Positions 18,504 to 29,495 of a stretch of DNA of 51,837 bases are shown in pieces (within the stretch, counting starts at the first letter, position 1; each line of letters starts with the position of its first letter). Under the pieces are notes generated by a model. That model saw nothing but the letters and a program-made list of their open reading frames with translations. It was not told the DNA's origin and ran no database searches. The DNA lies in assembly GCA_903854215.1 (NCBI GenBank), contig CAINVT010000013.1, positions 1-51,837 of the forward strand, in the 5' to 3' direction. A program made the translations under genes and the position numbers. This stretch comes from an uncultured bacterium (GTDB lineage Bacteria; Patescibacteriota; Minisyncoccia; Phycocordibacterales; UBA2100).

Positions 18504-18608
18504 ATGAAAACCTACGACCAATTTTTCTTGACGGTACTCCGCCCTAGAAAAATGAAGTGCCCTTGTGGCGTTTTCATTTCGTGGAGGACGGCGGGACACA
18601 AGGTATAA
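18504..18608 (+). CDS. Candidate 34-aa microprotein MKTYDQFFLTVLRPRKMKCPCGVFISWRTAGHKV
   Basis: ATG preceded by GAGGAG; not in the supplied ORF track; coding status unproven. Confidence 0.35.
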   Translation: MKTYDQFFLTVLRPRKMKCPCGVFISWRTAGHKV

Positions 18609-18727
18609 AACTCCGCGACTTGCCTTGGGGTTTTTTACCTTTTATCATGCGGCGAAAAGTAACAACTTCCCTAATCGACAAATATAAGAAAAAACCTCGC
18701 TTTTGGCGAGGTTCTTTCTAAAACGTT

Positions 18728-18886
18728 CTATTTCTTTACTTCCTTGTGCTTGGTGTGAGCTTTGCACCATTTGCAGTATTTCTTGATATCGATTTTGCGC
18801 TCGACGAGCTTGCGGTTCTTGCGGGACCAATAATTGATGCGGCCGCACTTCGTGCAGGCGAGTTTGAAAAGCTGATCTTGCGACAT
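18728..18886 (-). CDS. rpmG: 50S ribosomal protein L33
   Basis: MSQDQLFKLACTKCGRINYWSRKNRKLVERKIDIKKYCKWCKAHTKHKE. Confidence 0.9.
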   Translation of the reverse strand: MSQDQLFKLACTKCGRINYWSRKNRKLVERKIDIKKYCKWCKAHTKHKEVKK

Positions 18887-18933
18887 AGTGAGTGCCACTA
18901 TACCCAAAGACACCCTCGGAGTCAATCAAAAGG

Positions 18934-19338
18934 TCATGCGGTACAGATTTGGTTCCACGGCATGGTCGGTGTCGGTCCACCACCTGCAATGACACTCAAG
19001 AGAGTGCCGACGATAAGCCACGCCGAAAGGATGATGATAAGGCCGATAAAAACAGCCGAAAAGACCTTATTAGCTTGGTGGATCTGATCCGGACTTCCAC
19101 CAGCGGTCATATGTTTGAAGCCTGCCCAGGCGAAGAGAACCGCCGAAAGGAATACTGCGAGATAAATACCGTCGTTGAGAACGTTCTGAGCGAGCAGGGC
19201 GAGGTCACAGACCGATTGGCAACCGCCGGGCACATTGCAATCGTTTGGCACGATCGGCTGCATACCTGCTGCCATCGCAATGGCCGGTACGAAGACGAAA
19301 GACGTCATCAGTACGGTGAGCACCTGTCGACGTAACAT
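18934..19338 (-). CDS. TrbC/VirB2 pilin-like two-TM protein
   Basis: Signal peptide, two TM segments, TAGGSPDQIHQANKVF...LIIILSAWLIV. Start position approximate. Confidence 0.7.
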   Translation of the reverse strand: MLRRQVLTVLMTSFVFVPAIAMAAGMQPIVPNDCNVPGGCQSVCDLALLAQNVLNDGIYLAVFLSAVLFAWAGFKHMTAGGSPDQIHQANKVFSAVFIGLIIILSAWLIVGTLLSVIAGGGPTPTMPWNQICTA

Positions 19339-19383
19339 GGGGATATTGTAGCATGAGCAAAAATAGTTCATACTGGGCTCACT

Positions 19384-19466
19384 GCGTCGGTGGCGGAGTG
19401 GTCAATCGCACTTGGCTGTAAACCAAGCGACTTCGGTCTACGGGGGTTCGAATCCCTCCCGGCGCA
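19384..19466 (+). tRNA. tRNA-Tyr (GTA)
   Basis: GCGTCGG acceptor pairs CCGGCGC; anticodon stem CTTGG-CTGTAAA-CCAAG; long variable arm. Confidence 0.95.
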
Positions 19467-19516
19467 CAAAAACAGTTAGGGCCCAGAGCATGTCTCTGGG
19501 CTCTTACTGTTTTCAG

Positions 19517-19640
19517 CCAGGAGGGATTCGAACGGACGGAGGCACGGGACCCACAGCTTGCTGTGGGACGCCGAGTCAGGGCAGTGACCACTTAGCGCAT
19601 GGCGCTTAGTGAGTCACGCTCGATTCCCTCCTGGGCGCAA
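19517..19640. repeat. tRNA-Tyr-3'-end-flanked palindromic element (element E2)
   Basis: CCAGGAGGGATTCGAACG ... CGCTCGATTCCCTCCTGG inverted arms matching the tRNA-Tyr T-arm; internal hairpins CCCACAGC/GCTGTGGG and GTGAC.CACTTAGCGC/GCGCTTAGTG.GTCAC. Confidence 0.8.
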
Positions 19641-19690
19641 TTTTAATAAAGTGAGACCGCCCACGATTGGACGGTCTCCTCAGCGAGTGT

Positions 19691-19981
19691 TCAGCGTTTC
19701 CGGAACACGGGTTCACCGACAGGCGTGTAGACGACAGCCTGTCCTGTCGCGGCAGCATGCAGCTCGTCGGCGGCGTGAGCGGCTCGCTGATGTTGCACCT
19801 GCTGCGAACGCAACGCGGCATAATCTCCCTCCGATACCCCCGATTTTCCCTGGGCGTCAAACACTCTTTGCTCTTCTGCTCGATGATAATCGGCAATTGC
19901 TTTATGATCGACCATCGTTCCACTCCGTAAAACGAGTTGACCCATCTCTAGGCCACTAGAACCATATACAAACTTGAACAA
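19691..19981 (-). CDS. Hypothetical protein (~96 aa)
   Basis: Open frame with a hairpin (GAGACCGTCC/GGCGGTCTC) downstream. Confidence 0.45.
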   Translation of the reverse strand: MFKFVYGSSGLEMGQLVLRSGTMVDHKAIADYHRAEEQRVFDAQGKSGVSEGDYAALRSQQVQHQRAAHAADELHAAATGQAVVYTPVGEPVFRKR

Positions 19982-19989
19982 AGTCGCAA

Positions 19990-22698
<2,709 letters not shown>

Positions 22699-22760
22699 AT
22701 AGTTTTATTTTTATTCTGCTGGAGGTATCCCTAGCTGCTAATACGCCCATTCGCGTCTGA

Positions 22761-23570
22761 TTATTTCGCCGCGCCACTATGCCCTAGATCTGCCGTAATG
22801 ATTGAAACCGGTATAAAGGCTGATCCGGAAACTGATCGTGACACTCCAGTGCTCATTCCTACCATATTGCCGTCGGTATCGATGAGTGGGCTTCCGTAGA
22901 GGACATTATCACCCGAAATATCTGTTTTGACAAGTGCCCCCGTTGCGCTCACCGCCGGAGTCAAGCTGCTGATAAGCCCGCTTCCGACCCAGGGGTTCGA
23001 TTCTCCTGCGATCAAAACGACCGTTTCGCCCAACTGTGGAGAAGCAGACGGCATACCGATCGGCACCCACGCCGGAGTCGTCGTAGACTCGCTCGATGTC
23101 GCGACCGTAAGCAGTGCAAGTCCTGTTGCCGCATCACGAACCGTTACAAATGCACGGACACTGGAACCATTCGCGAGTGTGACCGTTGCCTGCGCAGAGC
23201 CACCCATTGCAGCGGTGTCGGTAACCATATCTCCTGAAGCGTCGACGACGACACCAAGCCCGAGAAATGTCGACCCGTCGACAGAATACAAACGGGTGAC
23301 CGAAGGCGCTGTTTTCTTAACCGCGCTCGCGATGGTATTGGTGTCGTTCACTACGACGGTCTTTGTTGGCGTGACCACCGTTGCCGTCTGGCCGGGTGAC
23401 GCGACTTCTTTGATTGTCTGTTGAATGACACGATTGACCGTCTGCGCAACCGACGTCGGCGCTTGATCCATCAAGGAGACAGTGACAATACCGGTCGCCA
23501 TCGAGGTGACGAAGGAGATCAGAAGCACCAGGAGGACGACTTGTGATTTTGTGAGTTCTTCGATGTCCAT
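22761..23570 (-). CDS. Trypsin-like/HtrA-fold protein with degenerate catalytic sites
   Basis: N-terminal TM; LGLGVVVDASGDMVTDTAAM, DAATGLALLTV and NVLYGSPLIDTDGNMVGMSTG align with HtrA motifs but lack the triad. Confidence 0.65.
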   Translation of the reverse strand: MDIEELTKSQVVLLVLLISFVTSMATGIVTVSLMDQAPTSVAQTVNRVIQQTIKEVASPGQTATVVTPTKTVVVNDTNTIASAVKKTAPSVTRLYSVDGSTFLGLGVVVDASGDMVTDTAAMGGSAQATVTLANGSSVRAFVTVRDAATGLALLTVATSSESTTTPAWVPIGMPSASPQLGETVVLIAGESNPWVGSGLISSLTPAVSATGALVKTDISGDNVLYGSPLIDTDGNMVGMSTGVSRSVSGSAFIPVSIITADLGHSGAAK

Positions 23571-23626
23571 ATACTGCTAGCATATCATCCGAAAAAGCCG
23601 GTGCAAATTGTGCTTACGTGAACTAT

Positions 23627-24952
23627 TTACGAGCGCGTACGATATTCGGCAATCACCTTCACCAGAGTGTCTACTATTCGTTTATTGTCGTTGGTATGTG
23701 AGTCACGTCCGAATGAAAAGCGTAATGTATTCCGTGACCTCCACTGACTCACCTGCACCTCCTTCGTTGAAACTTCGGCGGCCGAGGCAAGTATTTTCAC
23801 TACATGTGATTCTTTCGCGTCACCCTCGCGGCAAGCGCTCTTGGTCGAGATCGCGATACCCGCATGATCCAAGGCGAGTGTGATGTATTCACTGCTGATA
23901 TCGGGAATAGAAATATTGAGGATGTGCGGCATGGATCGAGCGGGGTTGCCGCCTGTGGTGAGCGATGTCGAACCATTGATGATCGTGCCGGGGAGCTGCG
24001 CGACGATCTGGCTCGCCAGGTCGTCGCGCAGCGCACGCAGTCGTTTCGATTCCGCAGTTCGTTCGCGTCCAATTATTGAAAACGCTTCCGCAAAGCCCGC
24101 TGCGAGTGCGACGTTTTCCGTGCCTGCACGGAGTCCGCGCTCCTGATTTCCACCCAGCTGGATCGGCGCAAGCGTCACCTCTTGATCCACATACAAGCAA
24201 CCGATACCGCGTGGACCGTATAGCTTCCCCGAATCAAGCGTCAGAAGGTCAACGCCGAGTGAATGTACATTAGCCGCATCGTAGAGCGGCGTCTGCCCCG
24301 CATCAGAATGAAATAAGATGGTCGAGTCATGTGTTTTCTCATGTGCACGCAATACACGCGCAATATGCCCGAGCGGTTGTACCACGCCAATCTCACTATT
24401 TCCCCACCCGATCGATACGAAGATTGTTTCTGTGCGCAATAATCGTGCCACGGCGTCGGGTCGAATAATGCCGTTTGCATCCGGATCGACGAAATCAACT
24501 TTTCCACCAAGCCGTTCGACTTCACCAAAACACTCGAGTACCGATGGATGTTCGATTGAGCTGACGATCCAATGAGTTTGAGAGATGGGCGAAATTCCAG
24601 AGGAAGATACAAAGCTCGGAGCTTGGGATCCATTAAGCTCTGAGCTTTGTATCTTGCCAAATTCGATTGCCCGCGCAAATCCCAAGATCGCGAGATTATT
24701 CGCTTCCGTCCCTCCGGAGACAAAGATGATCTCGCGCGCCTTGGCACCGATCTCGCGCGCGATCCGTTCACGAGAATCCTTCAAACTGCGTGCCGCTGCC
24801 ACACCTTCCGCATGAATAGACCCCGGATTGCCGAAAGTGCCCTGCGCGTTTGCAACCACCAGTGCTGCTTCCGGCAGTATCGGTGTCGCGCTCGCATAAT
24901 CGAGATAGATGCGCTCCTTTTTTGACTTTGAACTTCCAAACCATTTCATCAT
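23627..24952 (-). CDS. Cysteine desulfurase (NifS/IscS family)
   Basis: YLDYASATP, FGNPGSIHAEG, FVSGGTEANNLAI, HSDAGQ..., LDSGKLYGPRGIG. Confidence 0.93.
   Translation of the reverse strand: MMKWFGSSKSKKERIYLDYASATPILPEAALVVANAQGTFGNPGSIHAEGVAAARSLKDSRERIAREIGAKAREIIFVSGGTEANNLAILGFARAIEFGKIQSSELNGSQAPSFVSSSGISPISQTHWIVSSIEHPSVLECFGEVERLGGKVDFVDPDANGIIRPDAVARLLRTETIFVSIGWGNSEIGVVQPLGHIARVLRAHEKTHDSTILFHSDAGQTPLYDAANVHSLGVDLLTLDSGKLYGPRGIGCLYVDQEVTLAPIQLGGNQERGLRAGTENVALAAGFAEAFSIIGRERTAESKRLRALRDDLASQIVAQLPGTIINGSTSLTTGGNPARSMPHILNISIPDISSEYITLALDHAGIAISTKSACREGDAKESHVVKILASAAEVSTKEVQVSQWRSRNTLRFSFGRDSHTNDNKRIVDTLVKVIAEYRTRS
24605..24653. repeat. Palindromic repeat inside the cysteine desulfurase gene
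   Basis: GATACAAAGCTCGGAGCTTGGGATCCATTAAGCTCTGAGCTTTGTATC; related copies at 39655 and 51314. Confidence 0.85.
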
Positions 24953-24981
24953 GTCATCATTGTGTACGCCACGCAGCTTTT

Positions 24982-25010
24982 TTGCAAAAGCGTCAATTTT
25001 CGGCTATAAT
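24982..25010 (+). promoter_or_regulatory. Promoter for infB
   Basis: TTGCAA-17 nt-TATAAT. Confidence 0.6.
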
Positions 25011-25062
25011 GCGTCCACTTCAAGGTCACCTATGGTTTCCACGACCCTGCGTATACATTTGC

Positions 25063-26592
25063 ATGCCAAAATCGACTCACAACTCAATAGAGCGTCCTCC
25101 CGTCGTTGTCGTGATGGGTCATGTCGACCACGGTAAATCAACGCTGCTCGATTTCATTCGTCATACGAGTGTGGTCGCCGGTGAGGCAGGCGGCATCACA
25201 CAGCACGTCGCTGCATACGAAGTCGTCCGAGAGGTGGTCAACCCTTCGACGTCACTCAGGGCAAGCAAACGTATTACTTTCATCGATACTCCCGGACACG
25301 CTGCATTCTCTGCGATTCGCGCGCGCGGTGCCAACGTTGCCGACATCGCGATCCTCGTCGTAGCGGCAGACGATGGTGTAAAAGCACAAACGCTCGAAGC
25401 ACTCGCACAGATACGCGAAGCGAAGACTCCGTTCATTGTCGCGATCAACAAGATCGATAAACCGAATGCGAATATCGAACGCACACAGGCATCTCTCCTC
25501 GAGCATGAAGTCTATCTCGAAAAACTCGGCGGCGATGTGCCATGGGTCGCTATCTCTGCGAAAGCTGGCACCGGCGTCGACGAACTCCTCGATCTCATTC
25601 TGCTTGTCGCGGAACTCGCGGAGTTCAAAGCCGATCCGTCGATTCCTGCAACCGGCTATGTGATCGAAGCGCACCGCGATCAGAAGCGCGGCATTGCAGC
25701 CACCCTTATAATCACCGACGGCACACTTGAGAGCGGCATGGCAATACTTGCCGGACGTGCGATCGCGCCGGTACGCATCATGGAAGATCATGCAGGTAAG
25801 ACTCTCAAATCGGCAACCTTTTCGACTCCCGTCACGCTCGTCGGTTTCGATGAATTGCCGGCTGTGGGCGAAACTTTTCATACCTACAAGAATAAGCGCG
25901 AAGCTGAACAGGTGCGCGAGAGCCTTGCGGCCGCCCCGCGTTCAACAGGTGCGACTGCTTCCGTTGCTCCGTTCGGTTCAGATGTATTCTATTTGCCAGT
26001 CATCATTCGTGCTGACGCGAGTGGTTCACTTGAAGCAATCGAACACGAAGCATCGAAGATCGGTGACGAACATGCGCACGTCTCAATCGTTCAATCCGGC
26101 ATCGGCAACATTTCCGAAAATGACGTCAAAGCGGCAATGGCGGGTACGACACATGCAGTGCTCATCGGCTTCAATGTTTCTGTCGATCCGATCGCCGAAG
26201 CACTCGCGCTCCAGCATGGCGTTACGATCGTAACTTTCAACATCATTTACAAGCTCACGGAGCACCTCGAAGAACGCTTAGCGACATTGAAGCCGCGACG
26301 TACCGTCGAAGAGCTCGCCGGCCGCGCACGTGTCATCAAGCAATTCAGCACGCAAAAAGAGATCCATGTTGTCGGCTGCGGCGTCACGGAGGGATACTTC
26401 CTCAAAGGAGGTATCGTGCGTGTGTTTCGCCGCAAACTGCTTATTGGATCAGGCAAGATCACGAACATGCAGTCCAACAAACGGAATGTCGATCGCGTCG
26501 AAGCGACGAGTGAATTCGGCGCGCAGGTCGAATCAAAATTCGAGATCGCCGAAGGCGATATGCTCGAGTATGTCGTCGTGACGACCGTCTAA
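25063..26592 (+). CDS. infB: Translation initiation factor IF-2 (short form)
   Basis: [51 protein letters not shown]. Confidence 0.95.
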   Translation: MPKSTHNSIERPPVVVVMGHVDHGKSTLLDFIRHTSVVAGEAGGITQHVAAYEVVREVVNPSTSLRASKRITFIDTPGHAAFSAIRARGANVADIAILVVAADDGVKAQTLEALAQIREAKTPFIVAINKIDKPNANIERTQASLLEHEVYLEKLGGDVPWVAISAKAGTGVDELLDLILLVAELAEFKADPSIPATGYVIEAHRDQKRGIAATLIITDGTLESGMAILAGRAIAPVRIMEDHAGKTLKSATFSTPVTLVGFDELPAVGETFHTYKNKREAEQVRESLAAAPRSTGATASVAPFGSDVFYLPVIIRADASGSLEAIEHEASKIGDEHAHVSIVQSGIGNISENDVKAAMAGTTHAVLIGFNVSVDPIAEALALQHGVTIVTFNIIYKLTEHLEERLATLKPRRTVEELAGRARVIKQFSTQKEIHVVGCGVTEGYFLKGGIVRVFRRKLLIGSGKITNMQSNKRNVDRVEATSEFGAQVESKFEIAEGDMLEYVVVTTV

Positions 26593-26598
26593 ATTCGT

Positions 26599-26925
26599 AT
26601 GGGAAGCCGCCGACAAACACAGATCGCCGAAATGATGATGCATCTCGCGGGAGAATTCTTCGCGCGAGAGAGCAATGGCGTGTCGTTGATCACCGTCACG
26701 CGCACTGATGTCTCTCCCGATCTTCGTGCTGTCAAAATTTATTTTTCAGTCTTACCGGAATCCTACGAAAAGCCCGCATTGAACTTTGCCAAGCGCAGCC
26801 GCACTGAATTTCGCGAATATCTCAAGAGTCATGCTCGCATGCAATACTTGCCGGATGTTGATTTCGAAATCGACTTTGGTGAAAAGAACCGCCAGCATAT
26901 AGACGAACTGACGCGAAAGGGATAA
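26599..26925 (+). CDS. rbfA: Ribosome-binding factor A
   Basis: Directly after infB; VSLITVTRTDVSPDLRAVKIYFSVL...YLPDVDFEID. Confidence 0.85.
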   Translation: MGSRRQTQIAEMMMHLAGEFFARESNGVSLITVTRTDVSPDLRAVKIYFSVLPESYEKPALNFAKRSRTEFREYLKSHARMQYLPDVDFEIDFGEKNRQHIDELTRKG

Positions 26926-26962
26926 AGTATCGCGAGTTTGCGCACAACCATAGGAGACTCAC

Positions 26963-27280
26963 ATGGCGATTCAGCCTTTCTTTTTGGTGCTCGGCACCAA
27001 TGCGGGTAAAGTCGACAAAAGCAACGACACGTTGGAATATCGCTTCTGCCGGATCAATGCCGACCCTAACGAGCGAGGTTCGAAAGTCAACTGTCGGACG
27101 TCGGGTGACAAAATGCACCAATCCGAAATCGAACGTCGGTTCGACAAAAAATCTGTAGTCTATCCGGACATCGGGAGCGCGATCAGAGCGGTCGAAGTGG
27201 AAGCCCAGAAGAGTGTGGGTCGTATGACCCCCTATGTGATGCAGATTGAGCCTTTCCCCGACGAAGCATTCCCCGATTGA
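26963..27280 (+). CDS. Hypothetical protein (~105 aa)
   Basis: ORF followed by GTGGGTGGCGACACTGTTCGCCACCC-T-rich terminator. Confidence 0.6.
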   Translation: MAIQPFFLVLGTNAGKVDKSNDTLEYRFCRINADPNERGSKVNCRTSGDKMHQSEIERRFDKKSVVYPDIGSAIRAVEVEAQKSVGRMTPYVMQIEPFPDEAFPD

Positions 27281-27352
27281 TCACGTGGGTGGCGACACTG
27301 TTCGCCACCCGCATCTTCTTTTTAACCGTGATAAATGATATCCTTGCACAAC

Positions 27353-27424
27353 GGCCTGGTGGCGAAGTGGTAACGCGTGAGTCTGCAAAACTCTTATGCG
27401 TGGGTTCGATTCCCACCCAGGCCT
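27353..27424 (+). tRNA. tRNA-Cys (GCA)
   Basis: GGCCTGG/CCAGGCC acceptor; TGAGT-CTGCAAA-ACTCT anticodon arm. Confidence 0.95.
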
Positions 27425-27457
27425 CAGAATGGGAATACGGTGCGTGTGCACCATATG

Positions 27458-27565
27458 TTGGGAATCGAAAGCCGCAGCGCTGTCGCTTTGCGACCGCGAG
27501 GCCGGGCCGGCGGTACTTAGCGCCGCAGCGCTTAGTAACCGTGGCCGATTCCCACACAGGCCTCA
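27458..27565. repeat. tRNA-Cys-3'-end-flanked palindromic element (element E3)
   Basis: Inverted TTGGGAATCGAA and direct CGATTCCCACACAGGCCTCA (19/20 identical to tRNA-Cys 3' end 27407-27426); core shared with E1 and E2. Confidence 0.8.
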
Positions 27566-27658
27566 AAAGTTTGTCCGTATGGTAGATTTATATGTATGCC
27601 TCACTTCACCAAGGCTTCGCGGGGCAATGTCCACCGTCGCGAAGGCTTTGGCGAGAAT

Positions 27659-27742
27659 GCCGGGATGGTGTAATTGGTAGCCACGTTCGACTTAAGATCG
27701 AATATCCGAGAGGATGTGTGGGTTCGAGTCCCACTCCCGGCA
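27659..27742 (+). tRNA. tRNA-Leu (TAA)
   Basis: GCCGGGA/TCCCGGC acceptor; TTCGA-CTTAAGA-TCGAA; long variable arm. Confidence 0.93.
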
Positions 27743-27753
27743 CAAAAGAATCG

Positions 27754-27787
27754 CGCAACACCATCCGATGTTGCGCGTTTTTTCATG
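27754..27787 (+). terminator. Terminator after tRNA-Leu
   Basis: GCGCAACA-CCATCCGA-TGTTGCGC GTTTTTT. Confidence 0.8.
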
Positions 27788-28340
27788 TAGCTTTCGCCAG
27801 CAAGGGAAGAAATTTTTCTCCCCGATACCTTTCGAGCCGGGAAAAATATTCCCTCGCCTCCTGGTCACGGATCACATAGACCTTCAATCCGAGCAGGCAG
27901 CGCAGATGATTGAACATGATACGTGCCGTTCTGCCATTACCCGTCTTGAATGGGTGAATACAGATGAGGCGATCGTGCATTCTCCATGCTTCTTCCGTAA
28001 TGTCATACTCAGCCGAATGCACCATACGGAGAAGCATGCTCTCTGCATCCTGCACCCAGTCGCCGAGCATTATACGCATGCGCTCAGCACTCGGAATAAT
28101 TGTCCGCACTGCTCCTTCCGTTCCCGACCGAAGCAAACTATCGTACTCACGATGCTTGCCGGTTATCAAGCCATTTACAAATCTAGGATCGAGAAAGCGA
28201 GAGGCATTTGCGATGATCACACACATCTCGATATGGCGTTTCGTGCTGCCGCGTTCGGGATTGAACGAGATTATACCGGTAAGCGCTTCGCTTTCTTGGA
28301 TGAACTGCATCCAATCTTCACTCAACTTAGAGATCGACAT
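27783..28340 (-). CDS. Fic/DOC family protein
   Basis: Fic motif HPFKTGNGRTAR. Confidence 0.85.
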   Translation of the reverse strand: MSISKLSEDWMQFIQESEALTGIISFNPERGSTKRHIEMCVIIANASRFLDPRFVNGLITGKHREYDSLLRSGTEGAVRTIIPSAERMRIMLGDWVQDAESMLLRMVHSAEYDITEEAWRMHDRLICIHPFKTGNGRTARIMFNHLRCLLGLKVYVIRDQEAREYFSRLERYRGEKFLPLLAKAT

Positions 28341-28505
28341 CGTAGTCGCCTTTCCATGTCTCTATGACTACCGCCATACTATCAGCAGAGAAGCTATTCT
28401 CAAATCCCTAAAATATTGTAGAATGCCCTCTGACGCACACATATATACATATGTGTGATGCGTTCGGCTGACATCAGAACCAGTTCTGATGTCTCGCCTC
28501 ACTCG

Positions 28506-28578
28506 GCACCCATAGCTCAGCTGGTAGAGCAGTCGCCTCTTAAGCGAACGGTCGTTGGTTCGAATCCAACTGGGTGCA
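28506..28578 (+). tRNA. tRNA-Lys (CTT)
   Basis: GCACCCA/TGGGTGC acceptor; anticodon loop CTCTTAA. Confidence 0.9.
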
Positions 28579-28588
28579 CAAGATACAT

Positions 28589-29065
28589 ATGGGCTTACTT
28601 TCAAGATACAAGAAGGAGAAGGAAAGAGCGAGGGCTTTTTATAAGAGTATTGATAAAGTTCGTTGCCCGTACTTTGGAGCAGACATCATCTTTAATGCGG
28701 ATGGATTCCACCATCTTCAATTCTCGGCAGAACGCGAAAGACCGAAGGAGGAACAATTACTAAAATTTAGCCTTCTCAATGCAGTTCCGCATATTCTGAG
28801 GAACGCTGGAACTATTCAAGAATACAGACATACGATGGAGCCCATCGGACAAAAACGTTTTTCAGACGGAGCTCGAGAAATGAGAGAGATTGAATACTGG
28901 GGTGTTATTGCGATCACAAAAGGCGAACGGCCCATAAGAATCAAAATAATCTTACGTCGTGTCGGTAATGGAAATATAATTTTTTGGAGTGTAATGCCAA
29001 CGGTTAAATTAAAAGACGGGGAATCCTACCTTCATCTAGCAAGTCAAAATATCGACAAAGAATAA
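28589..29065 (+). CDS. Hypothetical protein, possibly a BECR-fold nuclease-like toxin
   Basis: ORF immediately after tRNA-Lys; followed by hairpin AACCCCAGACTATATCTGGGGTTTTC. Confidence 0.5.
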   Translation: MGLLSRYKKEKERARAFYKSIDKVRCPYFGADIIFNADGFHHLQFSAERERPKEEQLLKFSLLNAVPHILRNAGTIQEYRHTMEPIGQKRFSDGAREMREIEYWGVIAITKGERPIRIKIILRRVGNGNIIFWSVMPTVKLKDGESYLHLASQNIDKE

Positions 29066-29399
29066 ACGACGAAACCCCAGACTATATCTGGGGTTTTCTC
29101 GAAGTGCCTGCCTTCAGCTTAAGTATATGAGCTGAACGGGGCTTACGCCCACAGGCACAGATGCATAATATACCAGCTTTCGATGAAAATCCAATGAATG
29201 TAGGTAGGTAGGTAGATCTGTCTAAAGCAAAGACTAAATATGTGCATAAGGCACACTTAAATCCACTGAGTTCAAAATCATCCATCAGTACACTGGCGTT
29301 TGGAAAAGAAGATTCTAGAAAAATGCTGGCTTTAATGTATTATGACGATTCAGTCCCAGCATTGGAACGAAAAAGAGTACAGGCAATGTTGGTACTTAA

Positions 29400-29481
29400 G
29401 GGCGAGTGGCGGAATTGGTATACGCGCCAGCCTTAGGAGCTGGTCCCGCAAGGGTTGGGAGTTCGAGTCTCCCCTCGCCCA
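29400..29481 (+). tRNA. tRNA-Leu (TAG)
   Basis: GGGCGAG/CTCGCCC acceptor; CCAGC-CTTAGGA-GCTGG. Confidence 0.93.
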
Positions 29482-29495
29482 CTTTAATATATTCG

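Noticed and set aside
19379-19609. ORFs across tRNA-Tyr and element E2 (e.g. GGIRTPVDRSRLVYSQV..., GGIRTDGGTGPTACCGTPSQGS...)
   Set aside because: They translate tRNA and palindromic-element sequence; spurious rather than protein-coding.
29196-29216. TAGGTAGGTAGGTAG tetranucleotide tandem repeat
   Set aside because: Too short and in non-coding sequence; likely simple slippage repeat.
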